A stretch of 25,668 nucleotides of DNA from an uncultured Erysipelotrichaceae bacterium (GTDB lineage Bacteria > Bacillota_I > Bacilli_A > Erysipelotrichales > Erysipelotrichaceae). The stretch spans positions 1 through 25,668 of the forward strand of contig CALEMD010000212.1 in NCBI GenBank assembly GCA_937902945.1. The letters run 5' to 3'. Below are positions 1 to 8,000 of this stretch, piece by piece (the first letter of the stretch is position 1; each line of letters starts with the position of its first letter). The notes beneath the pieces were generated by a model that did no database searches, was not told the DNA's origin, and saw only the letters and a list, made by a program, of their open reading frames with translations. The position numbers and the translations under genes were made by a program.

Positions 1-1
1 G

Positions 2-310
2 TTTATGAAGAATGCTGAAAAACCTCATTTCAAAGAGAGTGTCAGAAATCCAAAGATCAAGGATAAGGGCTTTGTTCTTTATTATGCTCATCAATGTCCA
101 TTCACTGCAAAATATGTGCCAATCATTGAGGAGATTGCAAAGGACAGGAAAGTGCCGTTTAAAGCAATCCGATTTGAAAGTGCGGCTGAGGCACAGAAAG
201 CACCATCACCTTCAGCTTCATACAGTTTGTTTTACAACGGGAAATTCATTACCCATGAGATTCAATCTGACAAGAAGTTTGAGAAGCTTCTGATGGATCT
301 AGGCTTGTAG
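2..310 (+). CDS. C-terminal part of a GNAT/YoaP-domain protein (5' truncated by window edge)
   Basis: The reading frame is open from the first bases, so the gene very probably starts outside the window; an internal ATG lies at 5. The visible ~102 residues resemble the YoaP-like C-terminal domain that follows an N-acetyltransferase domain in many Firmicutes. The stretch around HQCPFTAKYVP looks like a degenerate thioredoxin-type segment with a single Cys, followed by the motif SYSLFYNGKFITHEI, which I recall as typical of this family. It probably belongs to a GNAT-type acetyltransferase of unknown substrate. It ends 10 bases before the end of the convergent gene at 320, and no clear terminator separates the two. 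The family assignment is from memory; the acetyltransferase half cannot be seen. Confidence 0.7.
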   Translation, partial: FMKNAEKPHFKESVRNPKIKDKGFVLYYAHQCPFTAKYVPIIEEIAKDRKVPFKAIRFESAAEAQKAPSPSASYSLFYNGKFITHEIQSDKKFEKLLMDLGL

Positions 311-319
311 AGAAAGCAA

Positions 320-733
320 TTACAGTTTCAATGCAGAGTCGATCAGGGCGGTCAGTTCCTCTTCTGTTTCATATTGGTATATATGAAAGAATGGGTCTCC
401 ATTGATCATGGCTGAGAGACTGCCTTTGCCTTTTCGAAAGAATACATAGGTTGGTTTCTGCAGGCGTTCTGCATAAGCCAGCTCATAGCCAACACCGATG
501 GAAGGGCATGTGCATTCCGCAATGACGATATCACTTTCCTTAAGCCATTCAGTATCCTGCTTATAAATAGCTTGGTCCTGTCCTGGCTTTTTCTCTGAAA
601 GAGACAGAGAAAGATTGCCGATATGTTCCGTAAGGACCAGATTATCAATTTTCATGTGGGCAATGATGTGCTGATACAGCGATGCGTCACTTCTGCCTCC
701 CCGTATGGAACCGCAGAAATAGATCTTTTTCAT
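320..733 (-). CDS. DNPH1-like 2'-deoxynucleoside 5'-phosphate N-hydrolase (nucleoside deoxyribosyltransferase superfamily)
   Basis: This 137-residue protein begins MKKIYFCGSIRGGRSD, closely matching the N-terminus of mammalian DNPH1/Rcl, and has the family's conserved CPSIGVGYELAYA segment with the catalytic-type Glu. DNPH1 enzymes hydrolyse the N-glycosidic bond of deoxynucleoside monophosphates and help to clean the nucleotide pool; a role as a deoxyribosyltransferase is the alternative. I chose the ATG at 733 because a strong GGAAGGAG ribosome site lies just upstream and because the glycine-rich GSIRGG loop must sit at the N-terminus. A longer frame reaches 823 but would run into the start of the divergent gene. 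The protein is probably cytosolic. The upstream spacer shared with the vanY-like gene is only 55 bases. Confidence 0.82.
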   Translation of the reverse strand: MKKIYFCGSIRGGRSDASLYQHIIAHMKIDNLVLTEHIGNLSLSLSEKKPGQDQAIYKQDTEWLKESDIVIAECTCPSIGVGYELAYAERLQKPTYVFFRKGKGSLSAMINGDPFFHIYQYETEEELTALIDSALKL

Positions 734-776
734 GGCTGACTCCTTCCCTGCCTGTGAGATTTGTGCAACTATATGA

Positions 777-782
777 TATATT
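777..782 (+). promoter_or_regulatory. Putative -10 box (TATATT) directly before the vanY-like start
   Basis: TATATT lies 6 bases before the ATG at 789, and there is no Shine-Dalgarno sequence between them. This would place the transcript start at or next to the start codon, giving a leaderless mRNA. No convincing -35 box is seen, so the call is tentative. Confidence 0.35.
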
Positions 783-788
783 ATCTGT

Positions 789-1546
789 ATGAAAAAAATC
801 ATGATAGTTCTGCTTGTGTTCATGCTTACGCTATTTGGAGTGTCAGTTTATGCACACTTTTCAAAGAATGATAATAAGACGGCGGTGAGCACACCGCAGC
901 CAAGCGCTGAGATTCAGCCAACACCATCGGCCTCAGCAGAGCCGACACCAACACCGACAGCCGCAATAGACTTCTCTGATACCAGCAGTATTCTTGTCTG
1001 TGCCAATAAGAAACACGCGCTTCCGGACGGATATGCACCTTCTGACTTAAGAGCACCAGCGGTTTATACAACAACGACTAGCTGGACACTGCATTAGAAA
1101 CAATGTTCAATGCAGCAAAGGAAGATGGCATTGCATTGCTGCTGGGTTCGGCATACCGCTCCTATGATTATCAGGCCAGCCTATATAATGGATATGTGGC
1201 AAACAGAGGAAAGGAATATGCAGATACCATCAGTTCGCGACCTGGATACTCAGATCATCAGACAGGGCTGGCAGTTGATATCAGTGATGCATCACAGGCA
1301 AACTTCCTAAGCCAATCATTCGAAAATACAGCGGAGGGGCAGTGGCTTCATGACAACGCACATCTATATGGATGGATTATGCGCTATCCGAAGGACAAAC
1401 AGGATATAACCGGCTATGCATATGAGCCATGGCATTTCCGCTATGTTGGAGTTGAATATGCAACAGCTATATATGAAACAGATCCAGATGAGACATTTGA
1501 AGAATACTTTGGAGTAGAAGGCGGAGATTATGCAGAAAACGGATGA
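789..1546 (+). pseudogene. VanY/DacC-type D-alanyl-D-alanine carboxypeptidase, frameshifted
   Basis: Two frames together make one M15B peptidase. The first (789-1097) encodes a signal peptide ending near VYA, a Pro/Thr/Ser-rich linker, and the family's start (ILVCANKKHALPDGYAPSDL). It then runs out of frame into a TAG at 1095. The second (open from 1082, first ATG 1103, to 1546) carries the whole catalytic core: GSAYRSYDYQ, the zinc motif SxHxxGxAxD as SDHQTGLAVD, and EPWHF. Such enzymes trim the terminal D-Ala of peptidoglycan stem peptides outside the membrane. The shift is -1; adding one A near 1080 would read T-T-K-L-D-T-A-L-E-T-M-F and restore the protein. The site has no slippery heptamer, so this is a real indel or a sequencing error. 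As written, only a signal-less catalytic fragment could be made from ATG 1103. Confidence 0.82.
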
Positions 1547-1561
1547 ATTCAATCCGTTTTT
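1536..1561 (+). terminator. Intrinsic terminator overlapping the vanY-like stop codon
   Basis: AAAACGGAT and ATCCGTTTT form a 9-bp stem around the loop GAATTCA, and the 3' arm merges into a T run. The TGA stop of the vanY-like gene (1544-1546) spans the stem-loop junction. Confidence 0.72.
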
Positions 1562-1584
1562 CTATAAGAGAGGAAATACAGACT

Positions 1585-2133
1585 ATGGACTTAAAACAGA
1601 AAAGACTCAGCAGTGATTATAAATATAAAGGAAAGATATTGAATCTCAGAGTGGATCAGGCAGAAATGCCTGATGGACAGACTGTAGAAAGAGAAGTTGT
1701 TGAACACCATGGCGGAGTAGGTATCGCCATGGAAGACAATGAGGGAAAGTTCTTTCTAGTAACACAGTATAGATATGCCCAGGAAAAAGTCATGATTGAA
1801 TTTCCGGCCGGCAAGATGGAAATGCATGAAGATCCGCTTGTTACAGCGAAAAGAGAGATTGCTGAAGAAACCGGATATGCAGGAAAAGACTTCATGTATT
1901 TAGGACAGATGGTTCCTACTGGTGCGTATGACACAGAAGTGATTCATATGTATTATGCACGCATGGGTGAATATACAGGTCAGAAGCTGGATAGTGATGA
2001 ATTTTTGAACGTATCAAGAATGACGCTGAGAGAAATCATGGATGCGTGCATAGATATGACAATTGATGATGGCAAGACATTGGCTATGATATTTCTGATA
2101 TCACAGATGAAAGAAAGAGGATTGCTGAAATGA
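1585..2133 (+). CDS. nudF: Nudix hydrolase, ADP-ribose pyrophosphatase
   Basis: The 182-residue protein probably hydrolyses ADP-ribose (and related nucleoside diphosphate sugars) to AMP and ribose 5-phosphate in the cytosol. A full Nudix box GX5EX7REUXEEXGU is present at about residues 76-98 (G-KMEMH-E, then REIAEETGY). The N-terminal pattern (YKGKILNLRVDQAEMPDGQ, then VVEHHGG) and the downstream VPTGAYDTEVIHMY segment fit the ADP-ribose subgroup rather than MutT or Nudix dNTPases. The ATG at 1585 is chosen because AGAGAGGAA precedes it; the frame also runs upstream to 1543 but that start lies inside the vanY terminator. The gene overlaps the following peptidase by four bases (ATGA), so the two are translationally coupled. 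No clear promoter was found between the terminator and the start. Confidence 0.88.
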   Translation: MDLKQKRLSSDYKYKGKILNLRVDQAEMPDGQTVEREVVEHHGGVGIAMEDNEGKFFLVTQYRYAQEKVMIEFPAGKMEMHEDPLVTAKREIAEETGYAGKDFMYLGQMVPTGAYDTEVIHMYYARMGEYTGQKLDSDEFLNVSRMTLREIMDACIDMTIDDGKTLAMIFLISQMKERGLLK

Positions 2134-4082
2134 AAAATATAGAAATAGAAGATATTCGTACCTATAGGTTCCTTGAGAACCTGCAGTACAATCCCTCGGG
2201 AAACATTCTTGCTTTTCAGGCGGCACATTCTAGAAAAGAACAGAATGATTACAGCAGAGATATATGGATTTCTGAAAACGGAAAATCAAAACAGCTTACG
2301 TCTTCATTGAATTCTTCAATACTCTGCTGGGAAGATGATGAACATCTGATCATTTCCAGAAAGACTGAAAAAGATAAGGAAGGCAGCTTTGGCTTATACC
2401 GTATAAATGTATATGGCTCAGAAGCAATGCCTTTCATGTCACTGCCTTTTGCAATCACCTATCTTAAGAAGATGAAAGACGGATGGATTGCCTTGGCACA
2501 GATTGATTCTAGAGATCCGAATGCTTATAAGGATGATGCAGAAACAGCTAAGAAGAAAAGAGAAAACCGGAAACAGAGTGACGGTGTGGTACAGATCATT
2601 GATGAACTTCCGTACTATATGAATGGCAGCGGATATATTAATAAGATGAGAACCGCTATGTTCAGAATTGACGCAAAGGGAATCCGCAGAATAACGGATC
2701 CATATTATAGAGTGGAGAATATCTATGCTGATGCTGAAAAGGTTTATTATTCCGGACAGAAGTATATAAGCAAAGAGTCACTGTATTCTTCGATCAATTG
2801 CTACGATTGGAAAACAGGAAAGAATATATGCCTGTATCCATGCAAAGATTATGCTGTTTCCGATCTGTTTATTATGAATGGCAGATTGTATGCTAAAGCA
2901 TCTGATCTGAAGATGTATGGAATAAACCAGACAGCAGACTTCTATGCAGTGGATAAATCCGTTATGAAATTGGTAAAGCATGTCGACCGTTCTCTGTATT
3001 GCAGTGCAGGTACTGATTGTGCTTCAAGTGCAGGAAAACAGAATGCATGCAATGAGGGATCGCTCTACACCCTTGCGACAGAAGAAGATCATGTAGAGAT
3101 ATGGAAGTATGATGAAAAGTTCAATCTGGAAAAGCTGAAGAAGTCGAAAGGCATGATCGGATTTATCGATGTCAAGGGACAGCATATCGCATACTGTGAA
3201 AGTACTGCGGATAAGCTTCCGGAGATATATGAATGCGATCTAAATGGAAAACACGTTAGACAGCTGACCGATCTAAACAGTGAGTGTCTGAAAGACAGAT
3301 ACATCGCCGAACCGCATAGAATCGATTATGTCTCAGGCAAAGAGAAACTGCATGGGTGGGTTCTTCTGCCGCAGAGCGGGACTTCAAAGAAGATACCAGC
3401 AATTCTTGATGTTCATGGAGGTCCGCGAGCATTATATGGCGAGACATTCTTCCATGAGATGCAGGTCTGGGCCGCAAAAGGATATGCAGTCTTCTTTACG
3501 AATATCAGAGGGTCTGATGGACGCGGGGATGTGTTTGCGGACATTCGCGGTCAGTACGGCTATGTGGATTACCAGAATCTGATGGACTTTACAGATGCTG
3601 TATTGAAGGCATACCCATGCATAGATAAGAATAACCTCTGTGAAACTGGCGGATCCTATGGCGGATTCATGACCAATTGGATCATTGGCCATACGGATCG
3701 TTTCTGCTGTGCGGCTAGTCAGCGTTCTATTTCCAACTGGATCAGCATGCAGTGGACTAGTGACATTGGACCGGCGTTTGCCAGTGATCAATGCGGGGCT
3801 GATAATCCTTATATAGATATCCAGGAACTATGGGATCATTCCCCGCTGAAATACGCTGATAAGGTCAAGACGCCGACTCTGTTCATTCACAGTGATGAAG
3901 ATTACAGATGCCCACTGAGCGAAGGCATGCAGATGATGCAGGCTATTGCCAATCATGGCGTGGAAACAAGAATGGCAATCTTCCATCAGGAAAATCATGA
4001 GCTCAGCCGCAGCGGAAGAATGAATGGACGCATCCGCCGTCTTAATGAAATTACGGATTGGTTTGATAAGCACTGCAGATAA
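2130..4082 (+). CDS. S9 family serine peptidase (acylaminoacyl-peptidase/dipeptidyl-peptidase type)
   Basis: This 650-residue prolyl-oligopeptidase-family enzyme has an N-terminal beta-propeller-like region (about 1-390) and a C-terminal alpha/beta hydrolase domain (about 400-650). The catalytic triad is visible: Ser509 in GGSYGGF, Asp591 in the EDYRCP segment, and His623 in NHELSRSG. An HGGP oxyanion-type motif (DVHGGPRALYGE) opens the hydrolase domain. These features match the S9C acylaminoacyl-peptidase subgroup, which removes residues from short or blocked peptides. No signal peptide is seen, so the enzyme is cytosolic. The start ATG overlaps the nudF stop, with GAGG upstream. The length is typical for the family (about 650). 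It is probably in one transcript with nudF; a functional link between the two is not evident. Confidence 0.9.
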   Translation: MKNIEIEDIRTYRFLENLQYNPSGNILAFQAAHSRKEQNDYSRDIWISENGKSKQLTSSLNSSILCWEDDEHLIISRKTEKDKEGSFGLYRINVYGSEAMPFMSLPFAITYLKKMKDGWIALAQIDSRDPNAYKDDAETAKKKRENRKQSDGVVQIIDELPYYMNGSGYINKMRTAMFRIDAKGIRRITDPYYRVENIYADAEKVYYSGQKYISKESLYSSINCYDWKTGKNICLYPCKDYAVSDLFIMNGRLYAKASDLKMYGINQTADFYAVDKSVMKLVKHVDRSLYCSAGTDCASSAGKQNACNEGSLYTLATEEDHVEIWKYDEKFNLEKLKKSKGMIGFIDVKGQHIAYCESTADKLPEIYECDLNGKHVRQLTDLNSECLKDRYIAEPHRIDYVSGKEKLHGWVLLPQSGTSKKIPAILDVHGGPRALYGETFFHEMQVWAAKGYAVFFTNIRGSDGRGDVFADIRGQYGYVDYQNLMDFTDAVLKAYPCIDKNNLCETGGSYGGFMTNWIIGHTDRFCCAASQRSISNWISMQWTSDIGPAFASDQCGADNPYIDIQELWDHSPLKYADKVKTPTLFIHSDEDYRCPLSEGMQMMQAIANHGVETRMAIFHQENHELSRSGRMNGRIRRLNEITDWFDKHCR

Positions 4083-4111
4083 TCATGTCAGTTGCATTGA
4101 AAGACTGTGCA

Positions 4112-4140
4112 TTGATTCCTCGGAAAAATTGAAGTAGTAT
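4112..4140 (+). promoter_or_regulatory. Promoter of queT
   Basis: TTGATT (4112-4117) and TAGTAT (4135-4140) are separated by 17 bases. The predicted start near 4147 would place the whole preQ1 aptamer in the leader. A small hairpin (GTGCT-CTTA-AGCAC, 4148-4161) lies between the promoter and the aptamer. Confidence 0.5.
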
Positions 4141-4160
4141 AAACAGCGTGCTCTTAAGCA

Positions 4161-4199
4161 CTGTCAGTAGCAGCTACCTGACAATAAATAAAATAAGGA
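4161..4199 (+). promoter_or_regulatory. preQ1-I riboswitch, type II-like
   Basis: P1 is a perfect 6-bp stem, TGTCAG (4162-4167) with CTGACA (4178-4183). It encloses the 10-base loop TAGCAGCTAC, and an A-rich tail AUAAAUAAAAUAAGG follows (4184-4198). The layout closely matches the Thermoanaerobacter tengcongensis preQ1-I aptamer as I remember it: a 10-base loop with GCAG, then a tail like UUAACAAAACAAGG. The tail carries the AAGGAG ribosome site (4195-4200), so bound preQ1 should occlude it and repress translation. The next gene is queT, the expected target. Basis: sequence pattern plus established family knowledge. Confidence 0.82.
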
Positions 4200-4211
4200 G
4201 ATGATTTTGTT

Positions 4212-4724
4212 TTGAAGAATAAGAATATGAATCGTTTTGTGCGGATCGCAATGATTGCGGCCGCGTATGCTGCTGTATCACTGAGTCTGTCCCCATTTAC
4301 CTTTGGGCCTGTGCAGATTCGAATTGCTGAAGCGCTGACTCTGCTTCCGCTGATTTATGAGCCGGCGATACTTGGCGTAACATTGGGCTGCTTTGTTACA
4401 AACCTTATCGGTGCGGCAATGGGCACAAACCTCTTGGGGTTCATGGATGTTGGCATAGGAACTGCCGCAACATTTATAGCGGCTCTGCTTACGTACCGAT
4501 TTAGAAACGTGAAGTGCAGGGATATACCAGTATGGAGTATTCTGATGCCGGTTATTCTGAATGGTGTCATTATCGGCATTGAACTTGGCGCAGTGCTGTT
4601 TCCTAATTCGGTATTGATCGGATCTCTGATCAGCGGAATAGAGGTTGCAGCAGGAGAACTTGCGTCTGTCATTGCCGGCTGGTTTTTAATCAAAACACTG
4701 AAAAAGACAAAACTGTTTCAGTGA
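4212..4724 (+). CDS. queT: Queuosine precursor transporter QueT (ECF S component)
   Basis: This 170-residue, very hydrophobic protein has about five or six membrane helices. The conserved start region (ALSLSPFTFGPVQIRIAEAL, with A-to-V change) is typical of QueT/COG4708, the substrate-binding S component of an energy-coupling-factor importer for queuosine precursors. The preQ1 aptamer immediately upstream independently supports this substrate. I chose the TTG at 4212: the only upstream ATG (4201) opens a four-codon frame, and the next in-frame ATG (4227) is too far from AAGGAG (4195-4200). The 11-base SD spacing is long, and the weak start codon may help keep expression low. The ECF ATPase and T subunits are not in this window and are presumably shared modules elsewhere. 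Confidence 0.9.
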   Translation: MKNKNMNRFVRIAMIAAAYAAVSLSLSPFTFGPVQIRIAEALTLLPLIYEPAILGVTLGCFVTNLIGAAMGTNLLGFMDVGIGTAATFIAALLTYRFRNVKCRDIPVWSILMPVILNGVIIGIELGAVLFPNSVLIGSLISGIEVAAGELASVIAGWFLIKTLKKTKLFQ

Positions 4725-4767
4725 GGATCAGAGGATTTACAAGCGAAGCCGATTGATTTTTCAGGAT

Positions 4768-4802
4768 AAGACCGCAAACTACCTCTTGCTGGTCTTTTTT
4801 CT
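4768..4802 (+). terminator. Intrinsic terminator after queT
   Basis: AAGACC-GCAA pairs with TTGC-T-GGTCTT (one bulged T) around the loop ACTACCTC. It is followed by a run of T (4795-4800). It lies 44 bases after the queT stop. Confidence 0.85.
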
Positions 4803-4988
4803 TATATGTGCGTTTATATAGGGATTTACTTGCATTATATCTGCTTAATAATGAACAGATAATTATATATGTTATACAAATTAAACAATAATAGTGCAAA
4901 ATGTGCATAATTGTAAGTAAAATAGTCAATTAGTGTTGAAAATTACAAATAATGCGTTATTATAAATCTGCATAAGTGGGAGTTTAAT
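4803..4988. other. AT-rich intergenic leader of the surface-protein gene
   Basis: This stretch holds the promoter listed separately. It also has an inverted repeat TATCTG (4838-4843)/CAGATA (4856-4861) with a 12-base spacer, and two near-identical GTGCA(A) words near 4892-4907. No open frame of note is present. The inverted repeat could be an operator but nothing else supports this. Confidence 0.4.
4936..4963 (+). promoter_or_regulatory. Promoter of the InlB-repeat surface protein gene
   Basis: TTGAAA (4936-4941) and TATTAT (4958-4963) are separated by 16 bases. A GTGGGAG ribosome site (4976-4982) follows, six bases before the ATG at 4989. This shows that translation of the gene is meant to begin at the signal-peptide ATG and not at 5074. 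Confidence 0.6.
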
Positions 4989-5096
4989 ATGAAAAAGACA
5001 AAAGTATATGTTTCTAAAATGATTAAAGTTTCTTTAGCAGCTCTGCTGGGCTTTACAGTTTTACAAGGGCTGAATGGTATATGCGGATCAGAATGA
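4989..5096 (+). pseudogene. Signal-peptide fragment of the InlB-repeat surface protein (out of frame with the body)
   Basis: The frame encodes MKKTKVYVSKMIKVSLAALL followed by GFTVLQGLNG, a classic Sec signal peptide with a charged n-region and a hydrophobic core. It then ends at a TGA (5094-5096). It has its own promoter and a good ribosome site (GTGGGAG). The natural continuation, VYA|DQNDG with a signal-peptidase-I-type site, lies in the next frame (body at 5074). Removing one base near 5074-5077 would fuse the two as ...LQGLN-VYADQ. So this is the true N-terminus of the large downstream gene, disconnected by a one-base insertion or a sequencing error. Confidence 0.75.
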
Positions 5097-8000
5097 TGGT
5101 ACACAAACGCTGACAGATACAGAAGCGGGTACAGAGAGTCCTGCATCTGATGCAGAAGGAGAATCGAAATCGGCAGATGACGCCGGATTGACAGAAGATC
5201 CTAAAACGCCGCTGGACTCAGCAAATGAAGAACAGAGTGAAGCAATTGTCGAAAATGAACCGATACAGTATTTTACGGTATCGTTCTTTGACTATGATGG
5301 CACTCCATTAGCTGAAGCACAGCAGGTTGAGGCAGGAAAGAGTGCTGTTGCACCAAGTCATCCAGTAAGAGATGGATTTGAAGCGGCCGGCTGGGATACA
5401 GATTTTTCTGCTGTCAATTCTGACTTGAATGTAACAGCAGTCTATAGAGAACTTCTCTCTTATACCGTTACAGTCAATTATATCTTTCAGGTTTCCTACG
5501 AAACAGCTGCTCAGCCATTTGTCGCAGTTGTTAAAGAACATGATCCTTATACAGTCAGTGTTGAAGAACTGCCAATTGTAAATGGATATCATGCAGTTGA
5601 TGCCAGTGGCAGTACAATCACTTCTTATTCAGCATCATATGTGGATATTACAGAAAACATAAACGTTGATATCTATTATGTTGCAGATGGCGAAACATCT
5701 TATAAAGTTGAACATTATCTTGAAGCACTTGATGGCAGTTATGTGTTGGCAGATACAGACTATCTTTCAGCGTCTACAGGTTCTGCTGTTACCGCTTCCG
5801 CAAAAACATATACTGGCTTTTCAGCACCGGCGATGCCTTCTGCAAAGGTTGCCGCAGATGCTTCTACAGTTCTGAAAGTTGAATATTCACGCAATGAATA
5901 TCTGCTCAGTTATGTAACTGAGGGATCAAGCATTGAACCGCAGATTCTAACATATGGAATGCCTTTAGAAGAACCGGAAGAACCGACTCGTGAAGGATAT
6001 GAATTCGATGGCTGGTTTACGGATAAAGAATGCCGCAATGAATTCGATTTTGATGATGACACGACGATGCCGGCATCTGACTTAACACTGTATGCTGGGT
6101 GGGATGAAGACGAAGCTTCCTATCAGGTAGTGGTCTGGCTGGAAAAGGCAGATTCCAAGAATAACGATGTTTATGAATATGCAACAACATTGGTTTTTGA
6201 AGGTGAAACAGGTGTCATAACAAACCTGCCGGATATCGACAGTATCAAAAACAAGTACACTTTCGCAATTGGGAACGAAAATGTTGGCGAAATCAGCAAA
6301 GATAAAAGCGATACGACAGTTTATATAAAAGGTGATGGATCATCCATTGCAAATATCTATGTCAATCGTAAAGAATACAGCATTAACATGTATGTCAAAA
6401 AGAACAGCAATCCAAACGAAAATGCAAATTGGAATGCATTTTATAAACTGGCAGAGACAATTACAGCCAACTATGGAGCTGATATTACAGACGAATGGAA
6501 TACGGCGGCAGCAAAAATCAAAGAGTCAAAAGGAACTCTTGTCTGGGTTAGAAATACTCCATTGAATGCAGGTTCTACAGATAATCCGGTCATCCCTCCA
6601 ATATACAAGATGACAAATGATGAAAACTTATTCTATGTCAATAACGGCAGCGATCCGCATAAGATTGAACTCTGGGTTGAAAGACTGGATAATACAGCTA
6701 CAATCATTCCTATGGTTCATACAGGCAAGTGGTCAGCAGCACAGACCTTTGCATATTCTAAGGACACTTCTATATTTACAGAATATCAGGATATCTATTT
6801 CAGCGGCACAGGTATCCATGCGGCTGTAGATGACTATAAGGCTGTTCTGGAAGGTTATACGTGGGTCGGGGCAGACTTGTCAACAAACGAAGGTCTATTC
6901 TGGGATAGCGGATATTGGACAGCACGTCATTACTATGTAAGAAATCAGTACCAGATTACTTATGACAACAATACCGTTCTAACATATTCAGGCAAGATCA
7001 AATACGGAGCTTCTTTGACAGATATGAATGTGACGCCTTCAAATGAAGCTGCAGGGGTTCCTTCAGAGGCGGTATTTGACGGATGGTACTTAACATCAAC
7101 ATTTAAAGAAGGAACAGAATTTGACTTCAGCGGTTCAACAATGCCTGCGCATGATATAAAGCTCTATGCAAAATGGATCATGCCGACTTATGAAGTAAGC
7201 TTCGATACAAAAGCAGATGGCATAACTGTAGAAACACAGACTGTCCGCATGTACAGCAAGGCCGCAGAACCAGATGCTCCAGTACGCAATGGCTATGTAT
7301 TCAGCGGCTGGTATGACAAGTCAACAGGCAGACGTTTCTCATTCACGACATCCATTGAACGTGATGTTGTTCTTGAAGCACACTGGATTGAGAATACGAG
7401 CATTCCATATACAGTCAAGTATTTGGATGAGAGCGGAAAAGAACTGGCAGATTCAAATATAGTTACAGGCAATCGAATCGGCTCATCTGTTACTGAAACA
7501 GCATTGTCAATTGATGGGTATATTCCGGATGTTCGCTCTAAGTCAATTAATATTGCGTCAGAGAATAATGAGATCGTATTTACATATGCAGAATTCACAT
7601 CTGTAGATTACACAATTAAGTATATTGATAAGTCAGGAAAAGAACTGCTTGCTCCGGTCACAAAGACATCGGAAGCACAGCGTGTAACCGAGAACTATGT
7701 CAATATCCCAGGCTATATTCCTAACTATTATCAGCAGTCATTGGATCTGAGTCTGACTGCTTCTGAAAACGTGATTACATTTGTCTATGCGATCTATGAC
7801 ACAACAGCCACTTACAAGGTTGAGTACTATCTGCAGAATCTAGGCGGTGTTGGCTATACACTGAATGATACTGTTTCTGAAAGCTCATCAGTAGGCAATA
7901 CAGTATCTGCAGATATTAAGGAATACACTGGATTCACATATGCAAGTTCTATATCTCTTGCTAAGGGTGTCGTCTATCAGCACGAAGAAACAGAAAAGGG

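Noticed and set aside
734..823. N-terminal extension of the DNPH1-like protein
   Set aside because: The strong GGAAGGAG before ATG 733 and homology to the family N-terminus favour the shorter protein.
4201..4215. ATG at 4201 as the queT start
   Set aside because: It reaches a TGA after four codons and is in a different frame from the transporter.
5073..5096. Programmed ribosomal frameshifting as the explanation for the split surface gene
   Set aside because: Neither junction has a slippery heptamer or +1 shift stop context, and two recoding events in one gene are unlikely; the vanY-like gene needs the opposite direction.
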